Source: Aphidius gifuensis
Lineage: Eukaryota; Arthropoda; Insecta; Hymenoptera; Braconidae
Assembly: GCF_014905175.1 (NCBI RefSeq)
Contig: NC_057791.1
Span: forward strand, 17,736,177-17,800,176
Reading direction: 5' to 3'
Length of the DNA stretch: 64,000 nt
Shown here: positions 14,961 through 28,115 of the stretch, in pieces
How the letters are laid out: every line of letters starts with the position of its first letter
Position numbering within the stretch: position 1 is the first letter of the stretch
Notes under the pieces: generated by a model
Databases searched by the model: none
Told to the model about the DNA's origin: nothing
Seen by the model: only the letters and a program-made list of their open reading frames with translations
Position numbers and translations under genes: made by a program

Positions 14961-16584
14961 AAACACAGAGATCAGTGTCTAGGGGCCTATATAACCAAGC
15001 AGCTAGAACGGTCTGTTTATCGTTATTATATACCACCGTGGAGGCAGATTATACGGGAGGTCGTAAAATGATTACCTCGTCGGATCATCGTTTTATTTTA
15101 CTTTATTATTATTTATTTATATTTATTTATTTTTCATATTTTCTTGTCTCTTTCTTTTGCCTTATAGCAAGCTATATTATTTCTTTTTTTATATTTATTT
15201 TATTTTATATTTTAGTAAGCCACCAACTTACAGTTCAAACTCCTGGGGACTCTTTAACTGATAATCATCATGTACACGATTTTCAAATGTATTATACATA
15301 TATGCACATGTTTGATCTACATATACAATCATGACAAGAATGAGATATAAATTTTTGATATGACTTTATCAATATAAATTCATTTTTTTTTTTAACGAAA
15401 TATATTTTCATTAATAATTTCTTATGATTATTTATTGCAAAAAAAAAATATAAATTACATGATGAACGATTACCGAGTGATGATAGAATTGATTTAATAT
15501 GAATTTTTGTAATTTTATTTTATCAAGATTATATACTTTTATTGATTAAATTAAAAATAAAAAATTTTAATTTAAATTACCCTTTTTTTTTTTAATTTCT
15601 TTTCCTTTTGTTTAGCATTGAAAATGAACAGATTGATGTTTTTTTTTTTATTTATAATTTAAAAAAATATAAATAATATTTTTTAAACTTGTAATTACTA
15701 ATTACTTTTAAGAATAGTGATAAAAATCAAGTGGCCTTTAACGTACGTCTGACAAATTGCAACATTGAAAAATAAAAAATAAATAAATAAAAATATATAT
15801 CACACTAAATGACATAGATACAAACAAGTGTTTAATTGTTCAACTAATACTGCATAATAAAATATTAGAAAAAGATAAATAAAATTAAAAAAAAAACTTC
15901 CGTGTATATCGAAGGACGATAGATAACGGTATCTTCAAAACAATAGTCTATTTCTTGGAAAAAAAAAAAAAAGAAAAATTAAGTTAATAAAAAACTATTA
16001 AAAATAATTTTAAGTAATTTAAGTATCTCAGTTATGAAAATAACTAAATATAGAATTATAAAAAATAAAGCATTTACGTGAATTCAACGAGGCATATCAA
16101 AAAAAAAAATAACTTGCATTAATAATAAAATAAAATAATAAAAAATAAAAAATAATTTACAATGTTTGAATCAACAATCGGAGATTTATAAGTTCTAAAA
16201 AAAATTAAAATCCATTAAAATATAAATTACAAATAATGATAACCATCATTTAGTCATCATATCATCGAACAAAAAAAAAAAATAATAATTACCAAACTTT
16301 TTTATTTATATACAAGTGAACTATTAACACTGCCATTCAACTTCAACCGGAAGTATTATTTTTAGTAAATATGAGAATTCCTGACAAAATATTTAAGTGT
16401 CCTTCAAATAAACAGCCGAAAAATGAACGAAAAAAAAAAAAATTAAAAATAATTTTCAACGCGGCGTGACGACCTGTCATTCAACAAAACCGCAGATAAA
16501 ACTTCTGTGTTGTAATACACATCTCATCCACTATTTTTTATGTTTTTAAAAAAATTTTATTTAACCTTCTTTTCACCCTCTCAG

Positions 16585-16694
16585 ATCTGTGGCGAAACAC
16601 CGACCATTATCCACGTCCGGTCAGGGTGTTCCTGGACCTCTTAGACTGCCCTACCAATCAACCATCAGACATGACCAGAAAAATAAATAAATAA
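16585..16694 (+). CDS. Possible terminal coding exon
   Basis: A pyrimidine-rich acceptor (CTTCTTTTCACCCTCTCAG) ends at 16584. From a phase 1 entry the sequence reads 35 codons (LWRNTDHYPRPVRVF..., ending TRKINK) to TAA 16692-16694. The minus strand has stops in every frame here. The block is one of the sharpest GC islands in the window. A conserved non-coding element is the main alternative, since a frame this short is not significant. Confidence 0.2.
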
Positions 16695-18877
16695 AATGTA
16701 ATGAAAGAAAAATGCCTTTTTTTTTTTTCAGCAAATAACAAGTACCAATGTTGCTTGCACAATTTTACTTTAATTTTTTTTTTCTTTCAATTTCAAATCA
16801 TAAGTTGATTATTTATTTATTTTTATTTTGCAAAACCGGAAGTTGAGTGATCTCTGTACATTAATCTGTATATGTTTATTTATTATTTATTTTATTTTTT
16901 TTTCATGTTTGATGTCGGTAATGACAATAGTCGTATATATATCGCTAAATAGTTGGGAAATATATTCATTGAACAAGCTTGTGCCAAGCACCGTTGTATT
17001 ATTTTTCCAACAGGTCTTCTACTATGCGCTATGCTTTCTAGCTTTGTTATTAAATATAAATTCAATTTGCGACAACACGATGTGCTCTGGTTCGTTAACA
17101 TTCAAGACCAATCATCATTGACTTTTTTCAAATATTATTATTACCATCATTTATTTTAATAAAACTATATAAATTTATTTAATAATTATTAATTTTAAAA
17201 ACAATAAAAAAAAAAAAAAATTATAATCATGTAAAAACTGACATTAACACAATTGTTAATAATTAAACCTTCAAGTAATAATTCCAACTATTTTTCTAAA
17301 CAATGTGTGCTAAATCCCCGCATGTCTCAAGACTTGATCTATTGTCTTATTTTTTTTTTCCCATTTTAATTTTATTTGATTAACCAACACTTGCGCATGA
17401 ATATACATATAATTTCTATGACAAAAAAAAAAAAATAAAAAAAAAATAACAAGTGAATTAAAATGCATGTATTAACATATATTATTATTATATATATTTT
17501 TTTTATTATCATTATAAAATTATAATGAAACAGGTTACTAAATACACCAGCAAGTTACAACAGTTTCGTTTGCGTGTAAAATTTTATATATATTATTAAA
17601 CAGCAATATTAAACTATCAAAGGGTTAACATTGATATATATAAATATATTTATTATTTATATATATTGTAAGAGTTTATTCAACTATGTAAAAATAAAGT
17701 TTAAAAGACGATGTGTATATACGTCGTAAGTCGTAACAAGCTACCCCCAGGTAGAAGCAAAAGTCAACTTTTAATTTATTAAATAAAATAAACGGGCGTT
17801 GTTATTTGTCTTGGGCACGAGTTTAAAAGTACTAAACCAATATGTATATATTATACATTGAGTATATATACAACACAAATTAAAATCAATATAAAAAAAT
17901 TGAAAAAAAAAATTAATCATCTTCCATCTTCATCAAACACTCTGCTTTAATATTTATCACATACATAAAATATATACACACACGTACATGCTTGTATGAT
18001 ATGCAATTGCAAATTCTGGCTTCCTGTTTATCAAACGAACCAAGTCGCTATTAATTGTCGCGATAAATCGAGCCAATGTCGTGCATCTCTAGTCCGAGTA
18101 TTAATCGTTTGTAGAGTCTTATAAATATACATACATATACACATGATATCTATTCACCAATATAATTATATTTTTTAAATTTATTTACATATATATATTA
18201 TTAAATTGTGTGTATGTATATTTATACATGTATAAGGATACATTGAAAAGATATGTCCAAGTTATTCTTTGACACTCTGAACACACACGCAATCCACTCT
18301 CAAGAAATCCGTATTAATGGGGAAGTTAAATGGCATCGTTGAGTGCGATAATACGATAAATCATTTTTTATATAAAAATATATATTTATATTATAAATGA
18401 AAAATTCCATGCTTTTAAATATAAATCATAAAATGAATATATGCAATGATATATTTTGTAAGTATGATGTTCAGAAAATAATTATTCATGCAGAAATTTT
18501 TTTTTATCAATATATATTTTTTTATTGATTGTATAATTTTTTTTTTTTTTTTTTTTTAAATTTTTATAATTTTAAAATTGAATTGTTATAACGACTTTCA
18601 TTTATTGTTGTAAATATATATCGAGAAGGTTCAGCTGGTGGCCCATTTTCCTGATTTTATATTTGGGCTTGAGGCAAGGTATATATATTTTAATCGTGGG
18701 CGTTATTATATATTACCGAGTTCCTGGTGAAATATATATATACATCATAAATATAAATAAATTTTTATGTCTTATTCTCAATGAATTTTTCACTGATTTT
18801 ATACTGATCCTTTTTGCTTCGTCATGAACACCACACACATGCTCTTATTATAATATTTGCAATGTTTTTATTTTAAA

Positions 18878-18900
18878 AATAAATAAATAAATAAATAAAA
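18878..18900. repeat. AAAT tetranucleotide repeat
   Basis: There are about five uninterrupted AAAT units. Similar runs occur at 35300-35316 and 39800-39819. Confidence 0.85.
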
Positions 18901-20540
18901 TTTCGTTGTTTTTAACCTGCAATGATACAATCTTTAATTGTAACGATATTCTGTCTGTTGGAATTAATGCACGAATGACGTGTAAGCAACAATGCTTGTT
19001 TTATTTTTGTGTTAAAATACATTTTTTTTTTTTTTTATATATCCATGTTTATTTTATTTATTTAATTTTTTTTAATTCTCATTTCTGTTAGTTGACTGTA
19101 TGTTTGTATAGTTAAGGAGCTGGTTATGTATACTATAAGGCGAAAGGTCAGCCACTTTCATTTCACAATCACTTCTTGACTGAATTTATTCACAAAAAGG
19201 TGTTTATTTACGTGCATATTATTTTTTATTATTAAATCAACTTTTATCTCCTGTTATATTTGAAAAAAAAAAAAAAATGAATTTTAATAATCAAATATTA
19301 TTGAGAAAATATTTTTATATTTTATTTATTTATTTATGTATTTATTTATTTATGATAAATAAAAAAATTTTAACTTGAGGGCAGAATATGTATTAATACA
19401 GCGAGTTATTGTTCTGGTCAAATGAGTGAAAGCTCTTATCGTCAATGAAAATCAGTCGCTTTCTGATTGTTGGATTACAAGACTAGGGGGCGAATAAAAT
19501 AAAATAAAAATAAATGAAAGAATTTGAAATACATTAAACGAGATTCTTGTATATTTTTCAAATGTTTGCATATATAGAATATATATACAAATCTGGGTAT
19601 GTGTTTATGTATTTTACTTTCACCTGGAGCCTTTGGGGTTGGTGGGATATCATGGTAAATGGTAATCAATCGATCATCGATGACGCGTGTGGTATTTTAC
19701 GTGTATATAAGCTCAGCTCTATTTATCTGAATTTTTATTTTATATTCTACCAATAATATACCAACGAAGACATGAGTAAAAAAATACAGGGATAGTTTTG
19801 AATAAAAAACATACATAACAAAGAGATAATTTAAAAAAAAAAATAAATAAAAAATTAGTGTACTGTCAGTTGCACGTGGCTTTAAAAGTGAATGTTCAAG
19901 TAAGTCTTAACTGGACAGCTTGATATCACTCGCTTGAAAGTTGAATAAGAAATTCACGAATGATAACAGACAGCTATATACATATTACATATTTAAACTG
20001 GTTTTTCTATGTTTAATTTTGATGAACCAAAAAATTAAAAAGAAAAAAAAAATCACATATTACTTTCCATTTGTCAGTTTGTTTTATTTATGAAAATTAA
20101 TTTATCAAGTTAATAAACTAATAAAATAATATAAAATCTTGTTTAGTTTTTTTTTTTTTTTTCATGTCAATTATCATTTATAAAAAAAAAAAAAAATTGA
20201 ATAAATTTTTTTTGGATTATGAGAGCAAATATAGTTTCAATGGAATTCATCAGTAACAATGTTGTTATTGTTTTATTTTTAAATCAAGCAACCAACTAAC
20301 CATACTAATTTTATATTATTCGTTGAACTCAGTAATACGAGTGTAGCAGAGATTAATAATTTGCTGTTTTTCACCCTAGTATTATCAAGAGGGCACGAGT
20401 CCTCTTTCAGCCTTCTGCTTCTCAAATCCTTCCATCGTTATTTTTTATTTTAAAAATAAAAAGACAGAATGAATCTTGCAAAGTACAAGAGAAACAAGAT
20501 AAACAAAAAAAAAAAAGTAGAAGAATAAAAAGAAGAAGAA

Positions 20541-20700
20541 GAGTACATTGGCATGATTTCAGCAGCCGTTGTGGCGGCTACAGTGCAGGGTCGACCGGTC
20601 ACGATAACTTGGAGTAATGCCTGCCCCCACAGCTTCATAATCAGTCGCCCATCTTAATTTATGTTTGCCCCTGCCCGTCCGTTTACGTTTACATTGCATT
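20541..20700. promoter_or_regulatory. GC-rich island, candidate regulatory element
   Basis: About 160 bp with CAGCAGCCGTTGTGGCGGC, GGGTCGACCGGTCACG and GCCCCTGCCCGTCCG. On the minus strand a 40-codon frame (MKLWGQALLQVIVTGRP...) runs into Ser/Phe low complexity and is probably chance. Confidence 0.35.
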
Positions 20701-21465
20701 AATAAAATTGAAATAATAAAAAAATTAAAAATCTTTTATTATCTTGCAAATTTGTTCGTAATTGTCTTTGTATTGAAACGAAAAAAAAAAAAATTTAAAT
20801 AATAAATTATTAATAAAAAAAAAATAATAATAATATGAAAAAAAAAAAATTTGAGAGTCATGAAAGAATCTCATGTCAATCTGAAGCTTGATGATTATCA
20901 TCAATATAAAACCGAGCTTAAGATTATTATCTGAATTGAGTGAGATATATATTTTTTTTCGTTGATAGAATTCCTAGACACCTTGGACACACTTCTACAT
21001 ACATTTAAAACTGGACTATACAGAATTTCTTCTTAACCGACATGGCTTATCTGATTCAATGTCATATACAACATCAAAAAAAAAAAACATTATTTTGCTG
21101 CTAACCTAAGGTGTATGTCTTTATTTCTTTTGATGAGTATTTCATTCTTTGAACATTTCAATACGCACTTTCTTCCGGCACATATGAAAAAAGCATTGGC
21201 AGTTTGATTGGTCATCCATTATATCAATCAATTTTAAATTTAAACAAGAAAAATATAAATTTAATTATTTCAATTAATATATACTTTTATTTTCACAAAA
21301 TATATTATCATTACTAGAATTGATTTTTGATTTTTGAAATAATTAAATTAATATTTAACTGACAATTTAAAAATAAAAAATCAATAATAATATAAATGAA
21401 GTATGATTATAATTTTTTAAAATTAATATGAAAAATGATATTTTAATTATTTGACACCTTTTGAA

Positions 21466-21493
21466 ATGGCACGCGCGTCTGTGTTCAACGAAG
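21466..21493 (+). CDS. Possible short first coding exon
   Basis: ATG in good context (GAAATGG) starts MARASVFNE and runs into the donor GAAG|GTGAGTG after one further base (phase 1, last exon base 21493). The stretch is a small GC-rich island (GGCACGCGCGTCTGTG) in AT-rich DNA. No downstream plus-strand partner is identified. Short frames beside a good donor arise by chance, so this is tentative. Confidence 0.2.
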
Positions 21494-22279
21494 GTGAGTG
21501 ATAATCTGTTATAACCAGCCAACACTTGAGTGCCTCAAAGCACGAAAGAAATACATTTGCTACTGCTACTATATATATACACTCAAGTGTCTATTAATCG
21601 AACGCTTGGATGATCACGCACCATGAAAAACCAGTTCGCAATCAGTTGAAGCGTAAAACAGAAATACAGTAGGTACATCCATAATTTTGGAAAATGTTGC
21701 TTCTGTTAAATATACATACAGCAACAACAAAAAAAAAAAATACATATCCACAAACGAAAATTTATTTAAAATATGCAAATAATCTCATGTTTATGATGAT
21801 GATCATCTTCATCATCATGACGATGATAATGATTTTATTACAGACAGACAGTATGGACCCAAAGTCAATGAGATCACGTTTCACTTGACGAGATTAACAT
21901 TGATGGCGTTATGCTCTATCGCTTGTTCAACGAACCTCACATAACAGTCACATAATTATCTATCATGTTTTACATATTGACTACCTCCTAATTATTTATT
22001 ATAAGACGTATTCATTAGTTCATCAGTGTGTATCAAACTATCAACTAAATCTCATTACAAATAATTAAATTAAAAAAAAATAAAACAAATATATAATTTA
22101 AAATAATTGATGATAAAAAAATTTATATAAAATCTTGTTGACAAAAAAAAAAAGAGCCTTTAGTGATGATTTGTAAAAAAAAGTTTAGATATAAAAAATC
22201 ATCTTGATGACAGTGTAAGTAAATTGATTATTTCCTGGGTGTTCTTTCGATGAATAAAGCAAGTTCCCTAATTGGTCCA

Positions 22280-22293
22280 GAGTGATATCACTC
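22280..22293. repeat. 14-bp perfect palindrome
   Basis: GAGTGATATCACTC is its own reverse complement. It lies in a GC-richer island (22260-22330) downstream of ATTGGTCC and could be a dimeric factor site. Confidence 0.7.
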
Positions 22294-23320
22294 GGTGAAT
22301 ATCGTTGGCTACATACTGCAAGGTACTGAATTCATCTTGTTGTATTAACAGATTGCGATTGTTGATAGATAATGGTGTACTCTTTGGTCTGTTATATATG
22401 TATGCATACAAACATACCTGGGCTCTATCAGAAAGGTTCTTTTTTTTTTTTTTCTATATATATGCAACTACTTTCTCTGAAGGTGGCCTACGGCATTCTT
22501 ATCCATTCGGGATCTCCTATCAGTGCGGCCACCAGTGCGCGATTTCTTTTTCATTAACTAAGAGTTACATTAAAAAATCATTTGATGAAAATAGATATGT
22601 CGTTCATACTGCTAATGATTTTTTTATGATTTTTTTATATTATTTGAATATTCAATAACATATTTACATTATAATTAGTTGATGCAGGTGATTTCGACAG
22701 AAATATATCTAGTTTTTATGGAGGGGACATTGGCATGATGATAATATTACGTTTGATGAAGTGAAAAATATAAAAAAATATTTATTTATATATGCATACA
22801 GAAAGCAATTGAACACAAGTGTCGTGTAGTCTGTAATTATCAACGAATGTTGTGAGCGATACTAATTGCTAAATGTTGCCAAGTTGCCACTGGACTACGA
22901 GCCAATGTCCGATGCACTCAATTGCAGTAACATTTACTCTATTTTTTTTTATTCTCGATTATGAAAAATGATTATTTAATTTATTTTTTTTTACACTTTG
23001 AATAATACATGATTTTGATTTTTGAATTAATTTTTATCATCCACATGTTTTTGCATTTGATGTATTTTTTTTTTTTTTTGAGCTAGTATATTTATATTTA
23101 TAAAAATGTTTTGACTCTCTGGAGCCGTTATCAAGATCGATTTCGTAACGGTTTCTCGCGACTTAATAGGCTGCCAAGGACGTTGAGAAAACTGCATGCT
23201 TGGATTAGAAAATGAAATAAATTTATAGAGATTTATTTTTAAAAAAATAAATAAAAAAAGAGAAGAGAGATTTTAGTCTACCACCATGATTGAATGCACA
23301 TAGGTAAAGTTACAAACATG

Positions 23321-23483
23321 TCACCAAATGTGACAAGCGAATGGGCCTTTAGGCATACGTTGATTGGTCGTTGAAGTAGGTGCGTAAGACATTGGCATGT
23401 GATTGGCACGTTTACCAGCTATATCACAATTCACAACAAGAGGCTCCATTACAACTTGCGGGGTTAAACAACACATCATACAT
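23321..23483 (-). CDS. Possible terminal or alternative exon of the minus-strand gene
   Basis: On the minus strand a frame of about 50 codons ends at TGA 23323-23321 in a GC-richer island. It includes MEPLVVNCDIAGKR, a Met/Pro/Ser/Thr-rich middle and the end KGPFACHIW. The obvious acceptor (T-run, then ATTCAG, exon at 23483) is out of phase with the microexon and would stop after two codons. A weaker acceptor (CCCCGCAAG, exon at 23454) would join in frame. The ATG of MEPLVV has good context (GTAATGG), so this could also be a start exon. An AATAAA on the minus strand (plus 23232-23237) would fit a 3' end. PFACHI resembles the first strand of a C2H2 zinc finger, but no second cysteine follows before the stop. 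Confidence 0.3.
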
Positions 23484-26400
23484 CTGAATGATTTATCCAA
23501 AAAAAAAAATACCATCAAGTAATTTTTAAATATAATAAATTGATTTTATGTTGTGCATTCTATTCTTATGAATTTTTTTCACATAAAAATATTGAGTTAA
23601 TTTTTAATTTATAATTTATAAACCTATATTGTATTTTTTATTTATCAAAAACTAATCATGAAAAGAGAATTGACCAACGATGTTCCGGACATTCAGTGCG
23701 ATTTTCTTTGCAACGATGATAGGTATGTGCACGGAATAATACCGTTGCTGTAGCACGAGAATGCCACACCCTTGGTCAACCTACATACACATGGATTATA
23801 TATGTATATACATAGTGTATAAAATATACATGAATATAACACATACAGCATCCACATGGCATGTCTTGTAAATGCGACCATATGAAATCCATGAAGAGAT
23901 ATTTCAATGAAAATAAAAAATAAATAAATATATATATATACCTCGTCACGTATCACCACCGTGACGTATCTCTTATAAAATATATTTCTTTTCAAAGTCT
24001 TCACCGACATTACACCGAGCGTCACAAAGTCACTTGATGTCCACTCAACTAAACAAAATTCATACCAATCAATATTCTGGTTTTATCATTTTTTAAATAA
24101 TTTATTTCTCTTGATTTTTTTCTTCATTCTTCTTCATGCGATCATTATGGTTTTTTTATATAAATTGTCTTCATCATTTTGTTCTTGTTCATCATCATTA
24201 TCATCTTTACCTCGTCTTTCTTATTTTTATTTTCTTCTATTTATTCTTCTTCTTCTTTTTCATCCTGCACTCACTGATATCTCGACAAACTTATCGCAGC
24301 TTAATCTACACGATCCATCTCTGTGTCAAGCTTCCGCTGAGCCGCGCCTTTTACATAAATTCAAACGCGGAACAATGTTAAATCCCCAATGCTTTATATA
24401 TTCTCTTGCATCACGATTCATCGAATATTTTCATTGTATTTATTTTTATATATATTTAATATACGCCAATGTGTTTCAATATGAAAATTTTTAATAATAA
24501 AATAAATAATCAAAATTCATTTTACACGTATTTTTCGTGCGGAAAATCAATAAAAATTATATTGATTATTATTCTCTGTGCACATGGGGTCATATGCGTA
24601 TACACGTGTAATCATTTCAAGCAAGCAAATAAAATGTCATATATGAATCATTCTCTCTCATCAATCGCATAACGAATTTATCAATTTTTCGTCTCATCAA
24701 AATTTAAAAATAGCATTATATTTATATGTATATGTAATCATGATATATTAGACAAGAGGAAATATATCTTATTACTCGTGCAAGCATAACCAATTGAATT
24801 GTGAAAATATCTTATATATGTATAGATGAAATAATAATTAGATTTAACTCAACACACCATGAATATATATCACACAGAAATTTATCTTAAAATTATTACT
24901 ATAATATTATATTAAAATGTAAGAAATATATAAAATGAATCATGAGTATGTAATCAGTATGAGTTTGTATATATATAGAGTTTTTGTAGCTGATTATTTA
25001 GCAATACAAATCACCCAAGTCAGGCGTGGTCTCTAGTTGGCACATGCTGGTATATATAAATGGTGCTAGATTGCGTGGGACGTTTTACCCAGTCTTAAAA
25101 TTAATCGCAAACGATAAAGATACCTGCTTGTATATATGTATGCATAAATATATAATTGGTATATTTGCTTTTGGTCTAGTCAGCTTTGAATTTAACAGAT
25201 TTTAATTTTTACTTTTTTTCTTTTTCTTTCAAGTTATACTTGATCTTTTTAACTTGCTACCAATAAACGTTACAAGATGAAATTGTTTAATGAAATATGA
25301 TTGCAATTCATGTTAAAACAAATGTTCAAGATATGTGTAAAATTAAAATTTAATAAATGATATATAATAAATATATTAAAGAATTTAAAAAATTGTCTAT
25401 TTGTTGGGAGTTTTTTTTTTTTTAAATTAAACTTGTGCCTTGGTGTAAATGAATGTTAAGATTTTCGAATTATCACTCATCTCTTGATGGTAATTACGCG
25501 TGTGTATAGGATCTTGATATGAAAAATAAATATATTTGAAATAAAAAATCATGAAGGATGAAGGCGCGTGAATAAAAAAATAAAAAAAATAAAAGAGGCA
25601 GCCCCCCTGAGGCGTGTGTTTCAAGTAAGAAGATGATACGATGGTGTGAGCAACCAGTTAGGAACTTGAACGATAAACGAAACTCTGACAGATTTCATCA
25701 TAATTCTGACGTAAACAATTTGCGAATGTAAATATCTGTTAAAACATTTTGAGGGTTATATATGCCTCAAGACTTTGATATCCAAAAAAATAAATAAACA
25801 TTAAAATTTAAAAAAAAAAATTACAGTCTACACCCTGACACGTTTTCACTTCTCATATAACATTTGGCCTTTTATTTTGACAAGGGAGAATTGTTTTTAA
25901 TTTTTTTCGCCACCGTATAAATTTACCAAATTTTTATTTTATTTTTTTTTTTTTTATCACAACTTTTAGAGGTTTCTTCACACCATTATGTATGTTACCA
26001 TTTTTGACATATTAAAAATTCATTGGCATAAATTAGACGTTGATGTCAGTCAGACATCAAAATAAAAAAAAAATAAAATAAACAAAATGCAGTTAGTAAG
26101 TATGTGAATGATTTGTTTGCGTGTTTATATTTATTTCATTCAAAAGAATTACTTCAATGCTCATGCAGAAGAATTCTTGTGGGATTTTATATGCACACAC
26201 ATAATGTCTGATAGTCACAAGACACAGACTGTTATAAAAAATAAAAAAAAAAATTCACATTTCGCTTTCAGCTTTTGTTTGTGTGCTAGACTTTATTGTA
26301 GTCACTTTTGCTGGAATTTTAATACTACTCTAGTTCACATGACTCACATAGTTCATGATTGTTCATCAACTTTGCTTTATTCATTTTTTTTCCGAAATTT

Positions 26401-27195
26401 TAATTCATCTATTTAGCAATTAATATATGCGTCCATATCTTTAACAAATCTTTAACCATAGCTCTCAAAAAAAAAATTAAAAAAAAGTTTATTTAGCAAT
26501 AGAAAGATTAAAAAAAAAAAAAACTAGACCTGATCGATGGTTATAATATATTTTGAGCCCGTTATTAAACATGCAATTAATTATCACAAATAGGATTATA
26601 ACGGATCTTAAAACTGATATCGTTTTGCTGGTAACAAAACTGGTCTACAATACTCATATTGACCTCTATCAACATTTCTCCATATGTCGTATTTTATATA
26701 TTCAACAATATATTTTTATTTATTTATTTATTGTGCTCAAAAGATTCAAGAGAATAAAAAAAAAAAAAAAAACAATAAAAGCAAGCTATTAATGCGACAT
26801 TGGTGTACAACTATTAGCATTTGGATATTGCATTACGGTATATTTTAAAACGTTCAATTAACATTGATCTTGAAGTATTCACATCGCAACTAAACACGTG
26901 GTTTTTATATTCCAGAATAAATAGGATAATACTGGCCCAAGGGACGACCAGCATTCATAAATATTACCCAACTTATTTCTTGCGTGTATGTACATACACG
27001 CATCGCAACTACATGACTTGTTTTTTTTTTTTATTTTATTAGTCGTTTTATTATTTATTTTTTTTTCTTAACTTACTTTAGAAAGGTTTATGAATGATGA
27101 TGCATAAAAAAAAAAATAAAAAATAATGAACATGAAAAATTGATAAATAATAAGTAAAGGTTTATTTTGTGTTTTTTTTTTTTCAATTTACTCAC
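23484..27195. other. Intron-like AT-rich stretch of the minus-strand gene
   Basis: Minor islands lie near 23690-23780, 24290-24370, 25020-25100 and 25590-25740. The T/C-rich block 24110-24290 yields long hydrophobic frames with no stop because it lacks A; it is not coding. Confidence 0.4.
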
Positions 27196-27222
27196 CGTCT
27201 TGATTCATACCATGGCCATCAT
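27196..27222 (-). CDS. 27-nt in-frame microexon of the minus-strand gene
   Basis: On the minus strand, acceptor TTTTATTTTACAG precedes base 27222 and donor GTGAGTAAAT follows base 27196, both close to consensus. The 27 nt enter and leave in phase 1. With the incoming G they encode Asp, then DGHGMNQD, and leave one G for the next exon. Because the exon is symmetrical it can be skipped without changing frame. All three upstream start exons (30248-30525, 28116-28490, 31817-31858) end in phase 1 and read into it. It lies in a GC-richer spot within AT-rich intron. The next exon was not found with confidence. Confidence 0.62.
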
Positions 27223-28115
27223 CTGTAAAATAAAATGAAAAATTAAATAAATTTTTTAATTAATAAAAAAAAAAAAAAGATTTAAAAACATCCGGTGTTT
27301 TATTTATTTATAATTTCAATCAGGATTAAGGTGGAGAAAGGGTAGTGATCAAGAGAAAAAGGGATGGATATGTTGGGGCGTGTTAGTTTATGACGACTGG
27401 TACATGCCAGTGAAGTCTTTCAATGCAAACCTGCACGGCAACCTATTTGTACTTGGGGGCCTCACTGGGATATATCGCGGCATCTTGCTGTGTTACTTTA
27501 TTTAACCCCATAAATAAAACCGCTATCTCTTTACCCTGTGTGGAATTAAATAAAAAACAAAAAAAAACGGGTGCGATGCCTTCATATATGTATACATGTA
27601 TAAATTCTACTTGGTACTCGAAAAATTATTGCAATGTTGAACGGACATCACGTCAACTTGTTCAGCATATTGCTGCACATATTACTGCAACCGTATATAC
27701 ACTATTAAATTTATAATATATAAAAATAAATAAACTAATTTTGTTTATTTATTTTTTTCATTCAACAATTTTAAATGAAATGACTATAAATTTTATCACA
27801 AGACTAAATACCATGATATGATCTTCAAAGTATTCTAAATAATATTTATATTAAACAATTATAATTTAAATATAATTGATTATTGATTAAAGTATTAAAT
27901 TATAATATTCTCAACTTGTATAATTATTTTTATTTTCATTATAACGTTGTGTTATAATATAAATTTACAACTCAAGCAAATTCAAGAAATTGTTTTTCTT
28001 TTATTTTTAAATTATTTATAATTTATGAAATGATGAAAAAAGGAGGGTAAAAAAAAATCTAAATATAGAAAAAAAGATAATGATAAATAAAAAAAAAAAA
28101 GAATTTAGTGCATAC
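27223..28115. other. Intron between the MGDL first exon and the microexon
   Basis: If splicing is as proposed, this 893-bp segment is the intron (donor GTATGC at 28115, acceptor TTACAG at 27223). It contains a GC-richer part at 27330-27700 with no convincing frame. Confidence 0.4.

Larger units (their letters stand above)
14961..20540. other. AT-rich stretch with islands near 14980-15090, 18010-18120 and 18620-18720
   Basis: The first island holds GGGGCCTATATAACCAAGCAG and ACCACCGTGGAGGCAG. Besides the possible exon at 16585-16694 no reading frame deserves attention. T-rich DNA at 15090-15230 and 19000-19080 gives hydrophobic but meaningless frames. Confidence 0.45.
20701..23320. other. AT-rich stretch with islands
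   Basis: Islands lie at about 21440-21680, 22230-22330, 22480-22550, 22850-22940 and 23110-23210 (AACGGTTTCTCGCGAC). Apart from the possible first exon at 21466-21493 and the 14-bp palindrome, I see nothing to annotate. Confidence 0.4.

Noticed and set aside
14975..15334. Plus-strand frame of 119 codons with a membrane-like middle
   Set aside because: The middle is a TTTAT-rich simple sequence; there is no start context and no domain.
24111..24494. Hydrophobic frame of 127 codons that looks like a membrane protein
   Set aside because: The block is T/C-rich with TTC and ATC repeats. The hydrophobicity is a by-product of the base composition.
27196..27222. GHGMNQ in the microexon compared with the GHGGVNQLGG start of Pax paired domains
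   Set aside because: The similarity covers six residues only and the exon structure does not fit. No paired box follows in the window.
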